Assembly: GCA_017163975.1 (NCBI GenBank)
Contig: JAFFSR010000249.1
Location: 4,897,001 to 4,961,000, forward strand
Direction: 5' to 3'
Length of the DNA stretch: 64,000 nucleotides
Origin: Anastatus disparis
Taxonomy: Eukaryota > Arthropoda > Insecta > Hymenoptera > Eupelmidae
Below, piece by piece: positions 11,646-25,138 of the stretch (positions are counted from its first letter, which is position 1; each line of letters opens with the position of its first letter). The notes beneath the pieces were generated by a model. That model did not search any database. It was given only the letters and a program-made list of their open reading frames with translations, and was not told where the DNA came from. Both the position numbers and the translations under genes were made by a program.

Positions 11646-11940
11646 TCTCAAAAAGTTAATTGAATCCCTGCATGAAGATTGAATTGATGGAATTTACGAA
11701 TAATCGTATCAGTAACAAGATGTTTACTAGGCAAAAACGCTGGATGTTTTTTACCGTATAGAAGATCTACATTCTTCAAACGTCCGCCTACTCATGGGAG
11801 TACCTATCAAATGGAGTATCCTTACGACGAGGGATCGACGTCTCCTTAGACTCTAAGGATAAACGATTGTACTCGGAAGCGAATCTCTCGCGCTGAATCA
11901 TCAAAACTATTTTATGTTCTGCCCTTTTTAATTCTATAAT

Positions 11941-12660
11941 TCACAATGATGACACTAAATTATTTTTCTTCTGCAAATGAACCTCTGCCATTTCCGTCCC
12001 TTTTGAATTTCTATTTCTCCAACGTAAGATGTAAGCAAAAACTCTAACAAAACGTTCAAAATTGGAAAATTGAGAATAAACGTCACTGCCCGTGTAGGCT
12101 GATAATACGCGGTCCGCCCTTTTTAATCCAGGTAAATCAGTCACCAATATCTACGTTTGTTGCGGCCAACTATTTTCGTTGGATTTTAACCATTCCGGTC
12201 CTGACACCCATAACGAGTTATTGATAAAATTAAAAGGTGATTGACCCCTAGAAAGCGCATACGCGGGACTATTGTTTGAATCGACATGTCTGCAACTAAC
12301 ATCGTTGCCCAACGTCTGAATGTCGATTACTCTATTCGATTTGAAATTTCTAAATAGGTGAGGAGCCTTTTTTAGCCAAGCAAGTACAATTGTGGAATCT
12401 GACCATGAAATAACTCGATAAATTTCACATTCTAATTGAGCCCTAACCTCAACATATAATTTTTCAAAACAGATGCTGCGCAGAGTTCTAACCTAGGTAT
12501 TGTGACTCCTTGTAACGAAGCGACTCTTGATTTACTACACATCAACCCTATTAAAACTTCACCCTGCTCATCCGTGGATCTAATGAAAAGGCAAGCTCTG
12601 TAACCATGACTTGAAACATCACAAAGCGCGACGTGACAACTACTCGATCATTTCGTCGCG
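11941..12660 (-). pseudogene. BEL/Pao RNase H and linker remnant
   Basis: Short broken frames between RT and integrase. WVSGPEWLKS near 12205-12180 and the segment LKRADRVLSAY...FERFVRVFAYILRW (12147-11941) are typical of the BEL/Pao region joining RNase H to integrase. Several stops and frame changes interrupt it. No intact active site could be assembled by eye. Confidence 0.7.
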
Positions 12661-13271
12661 AACGCTTCGTATTTCTTTGAGTGAACTTGCACCTAAGATG
12701 AAATCATCTACATAAAAGTCCCTTAATAGAAGTTTACTTCTCTGGGAAAATCTTTGGCTTCTTTACGAGCGAGTTGCTAAATAGTACGAATGGCGAGATA
12801 TAGGGCCGCTGCGGTTCCGAATGTAACCGTATTTAATTGGAATGTTCGAATTTTGCCCTGATAGTACCAAAGAACCTTTTCAAATTTCCTATCTTCAGGT
12901 GCTACTAAAATCTGTCTATACATCTTTTCGATGTCTGCTGTAACAACATAAGAATACATGCGAAAACAAAGCAACTGTTGAAAAACTATGTTTCAGAGAG
13001 TAGGACCTACCATCAAAGTATCGTTCAAAGAAATACCTGTAGAAGTTTTGGCTGACGCATCAAACACTACCCTAACCTTCGTTGTTTTGCTAGATTCTTT
13101 GATTACAGCATGACGTGGAAGATAATAGCCACCTTTCGTTTCATTGCAAAGAGTTATGTGATCTAATGTTATATATTCGTTCATTACTTGTGTAAATTTG
13201 ATCTTTAAATTTGACAAAGATTTAAATTTTCTTTCTAACGCGTGACATCGTTTTAACATAATATTGTTCAC
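12640..13271 (-). pseudogene. BEL/Pao reverse transcriptase
   Basis: Family signatures in order: [46 protein letters not shown] (13271-12993), then a frame break, then VVTADIEKMYRQILV (motif A Asp present) and FQLNTVTFGTAAALYLAIRT (12974-12777), then DFYVDDFILGASS with the catalytic YVDD at 12714-12703 in another frame. At least two frame interruptions make it a pseudogene. The order places RT upstream of RNase H and integrase. Confidence 0.9.
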
Positions 13272-14215
13272 AAGCTATTTCGTCTCTAGATTTAACAGGT
13301 TCATGATCGAAATCTTCTATTAACCAAAAAGTGGCAATAAGTCTATCTAATTTTACAACATTACATGATCCTGACTTGAAAGAAAGATTTTGATCTGACC
13401 TTCCTGCTACTATCTAACCTAAACGAGTCTTCTGTAAGATGAGTTCCGACTTCTCATGTTGAAGTTTGACCTGACTAACTGACAGAATAGACAAAGTCAT
13501 CTATTAGCTAGAAGCTAATAGATGATCAACTGCTTTCGGCAAATGGAACTGAGGATCAGCCAATTGAATAAACTTAAGAATGTTGAATGAGCATCAAAAA
13601 AACGCTTCATCAGGCACGGCTTCAGCAATTTTTGGTACGACTTAAAAATTAAGTTTGAGTTTAAAAGTATTATATGTTGATTAAAATGTTGTATTAATGT
13701 AGTAATTTAAAACTATACACAAGCCGTTTACAGCTCCAATGTTAACAGAACAAGTATGTTTTGGTAAATGTAATAATTTCGCGAATTTTTCGGAAACTAA
13801 ATTGACCGTTTAGCAAGAATCTAACAAAGCTCGTGTCATGACAAAACTTCCCTCATTATTTAAGACCTTGACCATTACAGTGGTCATTAATTGGGTCTCT
13901 GTTGGAAATGCAATTGAAACGTAGGGTTGATGATCCAGTCAGCTCCTTGGAGTTGGATCGTATGAAGATTTCGATGGAGGAGTTGGTGGTTTGTGCAACA
14001 GAGAAATATCATCTTTGTGAAGCAGCGTGTGGTGATCCTTACTGCATTTCTTACAACATTGACTAATCGAACACGTAGATTAATAAAACCTAAGACAATT
14101 ACGACGAAGCCTCTTAGCTGTAATCAATTTCTATCGTTGTCCCATATATAGCTGCTGAAATCCTGGACATTTGAATAAATCATGGCTTTGGTTGCATTTT
14201 GGACACTTAACCTGA
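13272..14215 (-). pseudogene. BEL/Pao Gag zinc fingers and protease (5'-truncated)
   Basis: Minus-strand fragments read KCPKCNQSHDLFKCPGFQQ (about 14213-14155) and QCCKKCSKDHHTLLH (about 14062-14015), the paired Cys/His motifs that precede BEL/Pao proteases. They are followed by VMTRALLDSC then a stop and TVNLVSEKFAKLL. In the family the protease site reads LLDSGS, so the active-site Gly codon is lost next to a nonsense codon. Upstream of about 14215 no Gag similarity is visible, so the 5' part and 5' LTR are missing. Confidence 0.75.
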
Positions 14216-15583
14216 AAATAAGAGTTCGATTTCGAGTAAAAAAATTAATTTTTTTTCCATCCCGTACAGATAAGCGAGATCTCTTGTTATTTTTAAAAAA
14301 GATGAAAGAGAAAGCTTTTTTTAATTTAAGGAGATTTATGTCAATGAGTAGATAAAAAATTCGAGTGCTGGGAGCAGTGACTAGATTCGTGACTGAATCA
14401 GGTCTGTAGCATGTTTTAGGTACTCACACACATACTGATGTATACTTATATGTGCATATACGTGTGAATCTATATTTAGTTTTCGCGATTATACATGCAC
14501 ATAAATTTATAAATACATATATATTTGAAAGAGCTCTTAAAAATTAATCAAATATATATGTTTTTTGCTATTGTTAACAATAATAAATTTTATTTTAATA
14601 CTCCTTTGACTGATTTCAAATTTCGGCAAGAGAATTGTAATTGGTCATTCAATACTCATGTTGATTTAAGTGTATCTATATTCAATCTCTCACATTAACA
14701 AATAAATCATAAATTGGTATTACCAGTGTTTAGTATACTAATTTATGAAAAATTGTATAGAAAAGTAATTTTAAATTCAATCCATGGCATTTATTTTTCT
14801 TAAATTGCAGATGCAATATAACTTGTGTTCAGTGTATCAAATCTGCAAATATTTATTAAATTTAATATTACAGAAAGAGATTTCGTATCCTAAGACCAAA
14901 TAAAATTGGTTGAACGAAAAATTTAAAATTTAGGAAAAGAAGGGAAATCTTTTCTGATGCCATACTGACAAAAATTTAAAAAACCTGTGGATGAGGCGAG
15001 CAGCAGCTGTACGAAGCGAGAAAAGAACGGCCACAGTTGACGAAAGTCAAAGATCTTGTCATCCTCAACAGTGAAACAGTTAAAATAGCTAAAAAGTTTC
15101 GATTCTGATAATACTTGTGTTTAGTATGGCAGAATTTTAACGATAAAAGGTTTGTAATATTGAAAAAAATGAAGTTTTTTTATTCGTATCTTAAAGGTCT
15201 TAAAAATTAAGTTAAAAAGGCAAGCGAGTATTAAATTTTTCAATAAAAATTGTTATGACAAAATATGCTCAAGTAATAGTCAGAAAGTTGTTTTGGTTGC
15301 AAAAAGTTTGTCAGTCATATAAGTAATGTTTCCTTTAAAAAGATAGCCAGAAAATTTAACTCAATCATTAAATATCAATCAAAGCTTCCTAAATAAACAA
15401 TGATTATAGAAAATCAGATGCTTATTGCAATCAAACCGTTGAAGAAACAATACAGTCATGGGAACAATTAAACATTTTCAAATCTGTAGATTTTCAATAC
15501 TAAAATTTATAGTCAGATACGCATATACAAATAGTTGTATAATCTTAAAATCAGAGGGAAAGTTATGATTACAGATTCAGCTA
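14216..15583. other. AT-rich DNA without a recognisable gene
   Basis: Includes TATA/CATA-type simple sequence near 14425-14530 and otherwise unique-looking AT-rich DNA. I see no coding signal or repeat boundary. Confidence 0.4.
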
Positions 15584-17982
15584 CACGGAGAAACCGGAGT
15601 ACCGTAAAAACACGTACTCAGTGTAGTACGGTAAATTTCTACACTCAGTCACCAGAAAAACATGGGGTAGGCTGATTTAAGGTAGCTCGTACCGCACAAC
15701 TATAGTCAAATGAGTATAAGCTAAATCCTATTGACTCTTGTTGTTGTGACTACAGGAAACGTCGCGTGTATATATATATAACATGTTAGCAGACGGTGTT
15801 TTTATTTTGACGGGTTAGGAGATACATCTAACCTATTGAAAGCAAACATGCCTCCAATCAATGAGAAATTGATTCGTCGTTAAAAAATGTAAAATAACGA
15901 TTTTTTCTGTTACATTATATTGCTATCCTCTACCTGGCTAAAAGAATATTTAATTAATATATTGAAGAGCATGTCATTTATTAATTATAATACCGTTATA
16001 ATTAATAAATAACATGCAATACAAATAATCTTTATTATTTTATTTATTTTTTTTATATAAATATTTTAAAAATTTATATTATATAAATATTTTAAAAATT
16101 TCAGTTAAGAAATCCTCATTTGAATATTTTGAATTTCGCGCGAGCTAACCTTGAAAAACAGACTTCCTGTTCAAAAAAATTTCTCATGCGAAAATCAATA
16201 AATTTTCAGATTCTTTTGGTAATATCTTTGAAAAATGCCTGGGTACACATAAAATTTAATGTATCATTAAAAAGCTTGTTAAATGAAGTATTTATATTTA
16301 GTTTTTCACAGCGGTAGTAAATCTTTAGATATAAATATTCGATTATAACTGTAGGAAAATCGGATATCTGTCATAAGGACAATGTTAAAATGTCAGTGAA
16401 CAGAGCATTTTTAAAAGGCTTTTTCTTGAAATTTTCCCTGGAAACCAGGTCTGATTTTTTGCTAGGAGATTCATTTTGACTTAAAGAACAACCTCTTACA
16501 TTTTTGTTTCATTCATAAATTTTTCAGTTTCGGTACGAGCTATCTTAAATAGATACTAGAAGTGATATTACAGCGACTCACATTAGTACTAATTTTTATA
16601 CACCTAAGCTTGGGATTTTACTAGACTAGTACTAGAAATTCAGATACTACTATAAGTACTTTATTTTTACGACTATGTACAGTATTTATTTTATACAGTA
16701 TTTATTATTCTTACAACTCATTCTTTTTCAGTGATCAAAAAGAAATAAAGAGCGATCGCAAAATTCTAGAAAATAAATCACTGTATATGGTGATATGATA
16801 ATTTCAACAGTTGAGATTATTATATTAAATGTTGACAGTCAACATTACTATAATATAAACTATTCACAATGTTAAAATTTATTTGTGATTTTTTTTTCAT
16901 TCAAGTGTACAGACATAATATCATTTTTAATTTTTATTAGATAAATAATAGTTATAAATTCATAATATGATGAACTATAACTTTTGTATAATCAGATGAA
17001 GCATAAACTTGAAATATACATGTTTTGTAAAATGGTTTATTTACTTTTTATTATATTTTTAACTCTCAAGACGTATGTAGAATTAGTTAGAAAAATAAGA
17101 TTAATCTTATGTTTTATTGCGTAGGTAGCCATAACACTATTTTTTAATTTTTATCAGACAAATAAAAATTGTAAATTCATAATTCAATGGACTATAACTT
17201 CTATATAAGCACACGTATTAATATTTTGATTAGAAAAGAGATACATTTAAATATTCTAACAATTTGAAGTTTTTATTTAACCAATAAAAATGTACCGTAA
17301 CCACTTACGTACAAAACTGTCAAATAAATTTATTTTTATATAACTTCTACTAATTATTCTTATATAATCCCTGGTAGAAAATTGTCTAGTTTTGTCAAGG
17401 CCTCGATTATTTAACGTACAAAACTAGACAGATCTAGACAGATCTAGAGTAAATTTCTACCAGGGATGATAGTCACAAATATAATAAACAACAATCACAA
17501 AATTTTAAAAACTAAATCATTATACATGGTAATATAAAATCGGCTAATATTAAATTTAATTTTTTTTCTTTTTTCGATTCTACTATAATCTCTTTTTTCA
17601 CTGCAAGAAATAAAATTAATATAATAATATAAAGATACACTTAATTGGCTTAACTCCTAATTTTATAAAATTTTATTCACAAAATTAGTCATGTCAAAAG
17701 TTTATTTGAACTAAATTTTTAGTATACAAAACAGGAATGCTTAACTGCGACTATATCCCACGTTTTTAGGGTATTTCAGATGGTATACGAAAAACAGGTA
17801 CTACAGTACGTTTTAAACAAGTGACAGTATTTGTAAATTTACTATCTATCCCTTGTTTTAAAGATACTCAGATGAGTGAATGTAATATACGTACTGAGAT
17901 TGTAAAAAACACTACTAGTATAGTAATTTGACTGACTTTTTGATTTTATTATAAGGTTTTATGGTACTCCGGTTTTTCCGTG
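15584..17982. mobile_element. 2.4-kb TIR element, non-autonomous
   Basis: Begins CACGGAGAAACCGGAGTACC and ends GGTACTCCGGTTTTTCCGTG, so the terminal inverted repeats match over about 25 bp with two differences. TA dinucleotides flank both ends (15582-15583, 17983-17984), suggesting a TA target duplication. A second inverted pair lies inside (TTTAAGGTAGCTCGTACCG at about 15678 and CGGTACGAGCTATCTTAAA at about 16533). Two diverged direct copies of a 150-200-bp block sit at about 16760-17000 and 17150-17540. There is no transposase ORF, so it would need a helper. Confidence 0.7.
17369..17465. mobile_element. 97-bp hairpin MITE, CCCTGGTAGAAA ends
   Basis: Starts CCCTGGTAGAAAATTGTCTA and ends TTTCTACCAGGG. 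The interior AGTTTTGT pairs with ACAAAACT, and AGACAGATCT is tandemly duplicated. The dinucleotide AT flanks both sides (17367-17368, 17466-17467). The same CCCTG terminus and 2-bp duplication occur in the element at 27879-33392, so the two probably belong to one superfamily. Confidence 0.65.
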
Positions 17983-17984
17983 TA

Positions 17985-20900
17985 ATCCATATAAATCGAT
18001 ATGATTGAAGAATGCAATCGGAAATTAAATAATAACTTAGAACTTCTTATAGTTGTGAGTGTATAGGGGTCATTATAAAAAAAAACTATTTTAAAGTGAT
18101 TGCTTGTAACTCCTTTACTATTAGACCTAAAAACTTGTAATTTACAATTATTATAGCAAATTTGATATAAAAGATAAAATAATAATAATATAATTTTTTT
18201 GAATACGATTAGATTTATTTGTGTCAATAAGTTAAATTTATGTAACCTCTGAAACCTTATTAGATGTGATGAACAACATTATGTTTCATCAATGTTTTTG
18301 GTCATCAAATTAAATCATAATAATAATCTAAACATACCATTTTGAAGGTCTTGTTTTAAGCTCTCATTATGTACTTCAACAAAATTAGAAAATTGTTTTT
18401 TAGTTGGTAAAAAATTAACTTGAATGCGTATGATGAAACTCCACAATTTATTACTCAATTGCAATTTTAAAATTTTCTTAATAACTAAGACTTCGTTATC
18501 GATTTTTTATTAAACGTCATATGAAACTAGAAAAAAACCTAACAAATTTCATGTTCAGATTATAAATTTAGCAAATTTACAAGTAATAAAAATTGTGTCA
18601 GAAATATTTCTTTTCTGCGATTAGAAGTTAAATGTAATCTCCGAAGCCTCCATTGAACAAAAACGGTTGAATTTTTTTTAATTGAACCATTGGCAAAAAA
18701 AAGATATTTTTATCTCAAGAAATTCTTATTGTTTAGATATTTACATAGTTGTTTTAAGAATTGAAGAAACATTCAATTTTATTACCTCCGAAACCTGTAA
18801 CCTCCAAAGCCTTTTTAACAATACATTATATTGGTATTTGATATTTTTTAAATTTAACTTGATGTAACTTGAAATATTAGTTTTTAATTTATTTAAAGTC
18901 GGTTAAGTATAAAAAAACACTAAATCAAAAAAAAAAATTTTTTTGAAAATCTTTGAAAATAATATGAATTTTTTTAGAATGACCCATAGATGAAGAAAAT
19001 AAAAAGAAATGAAGTTTTTCTTATTGTATATAAAAATTCAAGGAAATTTCTAATTTTGTAAAAAAATCAGCATAAAGAATCTGAAAATATTGAATTTTAA
19101 CAATGTGATCTAAAGGTATCAATTCTGAATCATTTCGAAATTGAATAAGTTATTAAAACTGACAGGTAGAGAGCGAGTAGACCTTTACAAACTATTTATC
19201 ATAATGAAAGCTAACTATAAATTTTGGAATGTATGTGATTTGTAGGAAAAAGAATTTTAAAGTCGATTATTTTCGAATGAATAAAGGAATTTAACACATT
19301 GAAAATAATTAAATCTGAAGAACTGGCCTAAAAACTAATCTCATAGTTCAAAAAACCAATCAAACTTAAAGAAATTTGAAGAATGTAAATAAGTGTATTA
19401 TTGATTGAAAATATAGAGAATATAATATAGAATATGTTAGTTTTATACATAATAATAATTTATATGTTTCAGAAGTGAATATCATTATTATTATTATTCG
19501 AATGACTTATCTTTTGTCAATACAATGTGTTCTTGTACTGTAATATGAAGGACTGGAATCGTAGGCAAAATATCTTGTGTTTAGATGTTAATATACATGA
19601 ACTTTATGAATAGGTAAAGAACGAAACGAATGAGTACGAGCATTAGCAATGATATAAGAAGGGAAACGAGCGATATTGGAAGAATAAAAATGAATTTGTT
19701 ACGTCATAAGAAAAATAGGTTAATGAAAGGAAAATCTCAGGAAAAGTTCATGTTAATTAAAAAAAAATAAAATAAAAATAGAAATCATTAATTGTGATCT
19801 ATGATTTTGAAAAACAAGTCAAAAGTTGAGACATAAAGAACGGAGGAAGCGTCTATGGAATCCAAATAGTCTGCAAAGAATAAACAGTTGCTGAAGACAT
19901 TTCTTAATAGAAAAACAGAGAGGGAGCGACTTACAGATTAATAATTAAACATTGATGATCCTGCATATTTAAGGACCATCAAAGAAAAGAAATGAAAATT
20001 ATAAACAGGAAAAATTGTATATCAAGTTTGATATATGGGAAATTAATACTTAAATTGACTTTATATTATTCTTAAATAAGATCAAGCTCAGCAAGATTAA
20101 TGGATAAATAAATAAAAAAAAATGCTAAACTTGTTTTCAGAGACTACAGAACATACGTGGAATTTGCAAAAAATGAATGGAGTGTGTAAAATTTGTTTTT
20201 CTAATTATCTGTTCAGTAGTAAAGTCATACAAATAAATATTCAAAAGAGTGAATTTTTACAACAGTGAAAAAGTTACTGAAACATTGCTGGAACGAAGGA
20301 TTTTAAACAGTAATTGTTTATCTTTAACTGCAATTTTACGATGACGAACAACATTTGTTTACTGGGTGAAAAGCAGTCAAGATTCATAATACATACATTG
20401 TATGTAAATGATGGTTTGATAGCATATATAATCATCAAAAGAAATTGAAGTAATTGACTGATGAATCTGACAGTTTTTTCCATTGAAAACTCGAAGGATC
20501 AAAACGGCGAGAGTATAAAATTCAAATATGAAAAACCGTCCTAACAAGTATTATGATTATCATAAATTTAGTTTCAGTTTATCTTATGAGTGAACGCACG
20601 TAACTAATAAACGGAAAAAGAAAAGAAACGTCAGATATTAACCGCTGATTTTATGAAGAAAAGTTGGATTAATGCAATATATACTGTATATGCTATAAAT
20701 GATATTGAGTTAGTTTAAATAAAGAAGATAGACGTTTATAGAAGGATTCTTCTGGGTTACATTTTTCGTCCTAAAGCCTGGGTAACAGTTTAACATTGTT
20801 TGTATATCATACATATGGAAAATGTGCTATATATATATGTATATATACAGATATAAAAATATATGGGATTTGGTGGCCCCCTAAGTAGCTGGGTAATAGA

Positions 20901-21470
20901 ACTAACTCATTTTTGGATGAAATTCCCCATTTAAAAGTATGATTCTATAAGTGTCTATGTTCGTTGGTTTGAAGCAAGGCAATTGAAAATTATTTTAGCA
21001 AATGCTTAGTCATTTTCAACAGAGTAAAAGTATTACACTTAAATCACCTTGATAAAAGTGAGGATTTTTGAACATTACAAGTTTGTGTTTCATCGAATGT
21101 TACAACTCATTAATTTATGATGTATACTCTGTTGTATAGTTTGAGAATACTTTTATTTGACTTACAAAAAGGAAACGCCATGATTATCTTATGGCAAGTT
21201 TTTGAAAGTAAAATGGCTAATATTTGAAAACAAATTGCAATTATATTGATTGCATTATGGAACGACTAATATTTACTTTTGTGTGATTGTTCTCACATAA
21301 ACTTGAAATATCGTTTGTTTGTTGCAGGAATTCAATCGGGACTGAATGTCGAGTTGAAGAAGATGAAAATTATTGACTAATTTTGTATTTGTTTCTATTA
21401 TTTTTAATGTTACTATTATTATGTACAATAAACTGTGCGGGAGGGGGTGTTGAAAATAAGCGCACATCTT
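17985..21470. other. AT-rich DNA without a recognisable gene
   Basis: Long anonymous stretch. A degenerate phrase TGTAACCTCCGAAACC recurs loosely at about 18240, 18633, 18786 and 18799. An ATT-rich run lies near 19485. ORFs here are short, AT-rich and lack any domain. No splice-bounded exon was found by eye. Confidence 0.4.
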
Positions 21471-22003
21471 ATGTACACTCGACGGACACTGATTCGCGAC
21501 CTCATTTTCGCGCCTTTAAACGTTATCCATTGAGTTAAGGATGGTTGCGCGACCGTATTTCAAAAATAAGTTTCCATCTAGTTAAATATAATTCATGCTA
21601 ACTATAAGATAAGGAAACATAAATAAAGAAATGGCGGTAAAATTCAAATAGGCATTAATTCGAATATAAAAAATGATAAATAATAAAACAATAAATAAAT
21701 GTTAAAGTAAGCATATTTTTATAAAGCATTCTTTACATATATTAAGTAACCATATGCGATGACAATCATAAGAAATCATAGCTCTTCATTACTTCAGTAT
21801 TAAATATTTGCTCATTTAAATTTTACCACCATTTCTTTATTTATGTTCCCTTGTCTTATAATTAGCATGAATTATATTTATTTAGATGGAAACTCATTTT
21901 CGAAACATGATCGCGCAAGCTAACTTATATTTCAAAAACTCAACGGATAACGTTGCAGATATTCAAAAAGGGGGTCGCAAATCAGTGTTCGTCGAGTGTA
22001 CAT
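21471..22003. mobile_element. 533-bp fold-back element, TGTACACTCGACG ends
   Basis: Left end ATGTACACTCGACGGACACT pairs with the right end, whose complement differs at few positions. Inverted similarity extends inward about 180 bp (for example GATAAGGAAACATAAATAAA at about 21610 against its complement at about 21838-21860). No coding sequence. A target duplication is not clear because the termini themselves are palindromic (TGTACA). Confidence 0.7.
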
Positions 22004-22240
22004 CGTTAGTTAAGTGTTGAGTCTTGAGCGGTCTTTATATTTCCCTTCTTGCCTTTATAGGTTTAGTTTACGTTGCTAAGTGAGTCTTCTGTTCTGGTCT
22101 CGACTTCAATATGTAAAAACGTGTTTTAGTCTTATAATTATAGAGAGTGAATATATTAATATATATCGCAAGTATTATTGATTAGATATATTCAAGTGGC
22201 TAATATCCTTATTTTTAATATACGTTATTATAATAAATTA

Positions 22241-22932
22241 GGAGGTCACGTATCTCTGTCCTTTTCTAATCAAAGAATTGAGTTTTTTACACAAACTAAC
22301 AACTTTAGCAAAAAATGAAGAGAAAGCCGCATCTCGTAATAGAAAAAGCATTATTTTCTTTGATAAGAAAGAATTAATTTCATTGCTTCGTTTTTAAGAA
22401 AACCTTGAAAAACTTAAATCATAGAGGTTAGGGTGGACAATTTGGTTTTTCAAGGTTTTCTTGAGAACGAAGCAATAAAATTAATTTTTTCTCATCAAAG
22501 AAAATATTGCTTTTTTTATACAAGATGCGGCTTTCTCTTCATTTTTTGATAAAGTTATTAGTTTTTGTAAAAAAATCATTTCTTTGATTAGAAAAGATTT
22601 TTTTACAAAAACTAATAACTTTATCAAAAAATGAAGAGAAAGCCGCATCTTGTATAAAAAAAGCAATATTTTCTTTGATGAGAAAAAATTAATTTTATTG
22701 CTTCGTTCTCAAGAAAACCTTGAAAAACCAAATTGTCCACCCTAACCTCTATGATTTAAGTTTTTCAAGGTTTTCTTAAAAACGAAGCAATGAAATTAAT
22801 TCTTTCTTATCAAAGAAAATAATGCTTTTTCTATTACGAGATGCGGCTTTCTCTTCATTTTTTGCTAAAGTTGTTAGTTTGTGTAAAAAACTCAATTCTT
22901 TGATTAGAAAAGGACAGAGATACGTGACCTCC
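22241..22932. repeat. Long palindrome with apparently identical 336-bp arms
   Basis: Arms 22241-22576 and 22597-22932 are reverse complements with no mismatch or indel that I could find, separated by a 20-nt loop. Each arm is itself a diverged inverted duplication of a module of about 160 bp (GAAGAGAAAGCCGCATCT ... TCTCAAGAAAACCTTGAAAA), so the module occurs four times in alternating orientation. The loop repeats TCTTTGATTAGAAAAG from the outer arm end. No ORF is meaningful here. It could be a recent fold-back transposon, a gene-converted inverted duplication, or an assembly artefact. Confidence 0.85.
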
Positions 22933-23040
22933 ACTTAAATTGTGTGCACTCAATTTTCCTCCGAAAATCTGAATATTCTTAATAGTCAATTTTCTTTAAA
23001 ATATCATTAAAAATAATTTAATAAATAAAAAATAGTACAT

Positions 23041-24120
23041 TATAGACTACCTTGCTGCGCTTGGTCCCAAAAGTTCGTACTCACCGAAGATGATCAATAT
23101 ACATCTTTGGAATAATATACTATTTTTTTGTCGCGAGGCCAAGACAGTTACAGTTTTTAAGCAAGGCGCAAAATGGTCATTTTGCGGCCTAGGACAAAAA
23201 AATAATTTAACAATTAAAAATAGTATATTATGCGTCAAGGCCGCAAAACGTATCATTCTTGGCGAGTGCATGCTGAGGGTCCGAGCGTAGCGAGCCGCTC
23301 CAGCTGCACGAGCAAGAATGATACGTTTGTGGCTGTGACTGTATATACTATTTATTGCCCGAAGGCCGTTAAGCGGAAGCTGGGGCGGAGCCCCCATCTA
23401 TAAAAAAATAATTAATAATTCTTAAAATATAAAAAAATTTACTAAAAAAATTCAATTATAAACAATAAATAACTAATAATTTTTAAAATACAATAAAAAG
23501 ATACAATAAAAAAACTTCTATTATAAAAACCAATAATAACTGTTAAACTATAACATTAAATTTAAACAAAAATATAATAAAATATAAAATAAAGCTAAAC
23601 TATAAAAATTGTAATTAAAAAATACTATTTAAAAAAAGAAAAAAAAGTTTTAAAAAAATAGTATGAAAAAAATTCGATTATAAAAAGAACTATTAATTGT
23701 TAAAATATAATATAAAAATTAAACAAAAATACAACAAAATACAAAACGAAGATAAACTATAAAAATTATAATTGAAAAATACTATCTAAAAAGAAAAAAA
23801 AAAGTTTTATCACGCGAAACTTGTAACTATGTCTTTTCCTCGCTCCCTCCTTTTCTTTCATAGTATACATATATTGAATCCACGTTATTCGTTAACGCAT
23901 ATCTAGTATAGTATATGTAAGAAAAGGATAGTGATATTAAGGAAAGCGGGCAGTTCATTCAATTCCAAGAATCAGCAACGTCGAGAACGTTTTTCTGCAA
24001 ACTTTTATTAAAATAATACATTAAATATGCACATTTTTCTTTTGCGGCCTAGGACAAGAATACACTATTTTGTGGTCCGTATAGAGGACACAAAAATTTA
24101 TTTTGCGGCCTGAGGACGGA
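23041..24120. repeat. GC-richer palindromic segment with TTTTGCGGCC repeats
   Basis: 23041-23395 is distinctly GC-richer than its surroundings. AAACGTATCATTCTTG (23248-23263) pairs with CAAGAATGATACGTTT (23314-23329), enclosing GGGTCCGAGCGTAGCGAGC. A GGGGCGGAGCCCC hairpin lies at about 23380-23393. The phrase TTTTGCGGCCTAGGACAA occurs at about 23184 and 24040, and a variant at about 24093. A 116-codon minus-strand ORF (23047-23397) has no family resemblance and is probably incidental. 23400-24030 is AT-rich with diverged direct repeats (AAAAATACTATTTAAAAAAA type). Confidence 0.5.
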
Positions 24121-25138
24121 AAAAATTATTTCATGGAATAATCAAATTATAAAAGTAGTTTCGGGATCAAGAAATAAATGATTAAAATTTTTTCCTACAT
24201 ATTATCTGTTCAACCGAAATTTACAAAATAAAAAAGTAATTTTTCTTACGAATTGAGTATGCCACAACGTTACTATATTATTTAGTAATTTGAGATATGT
24301 TTATAGTAAACTTCATGCAGACATTTTTCTCAGTGTAAAAGACAATAACAGCAATATAATAGTTTTGCTCCTAAAGTAAAACGTATGAAACCTATCTTAC
24401 CATAAAATATTTGTAGAAAAATTTAAAAAAAATCAATCTTTTTAGGTGGCGGGAACACTCAGAAAATTGAATTTATATTTTTTTACCCCCAAAATATAAA
24501 AAATACGATAGCGTATTGAAATAAATATTGATGGTGGTACTTTTTAATAAAGTTCAAAGTATGTTTTAGCATAATTAATATAAAGGGTATTAAATAAAGT
24601 GATTCCAAACCGGTGTCACACATTAACTACACACGAAATGATTTTTAATAACCACATCATATAAAGTTTGCAATCATTATTGAAAATAAAATTTTGAAAA
24701 GATATATTAGTAGTTGTTTTTGGAGGTGTACAACACATAAATTGATAAATCAATAAGAGTACGTTTTAGCAGTGTAAAATTTGAATGGGTGCCCTAGATT
24801 TAAAATCATTTTATACGATTCAACGGAAAATTCGTTGCTTTTAATTATTTAAGTTATTCCCGTCCAGAGAGCTTTCATTCAAAAAATAGTTTCGTCGGTT
24901 CTTTTTTGATTAAATTTGTATACCGTTGGAAAGCTTAAATCAAATTCTTGATACTGAAAGGACTCTAATACCGATGCCATTAGTTTTCACAATGAGTTTA
25001 TTAGAGTGCATTCTTCGTAACTAAGCTTGCCTTTAGATTAATAGTCCTTGTAAACAGAGTAGGACCCATTTGAAAACTTTTCTGATGATTTGTTTTTCGC
25101 GTTATCTTCCAAATAATATAAGATTTTATTCAAAAAAG

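Noticed and set aside
18240..18815. Repeated TGTAACCTCCGAAACC phrases suggestive of telomere-like repeats
   Set aside because: Spacing is irregular, and the unit does not match the insect TTAGG repeat or its complement.
23047..23397. 116-codon minus-strand ORF with a near-normal residue composition
   Set aside because: It spans a GC-rich inverted repeat, matches no family I know and reads through hairpin arms. It is better explained as repeat DNA.
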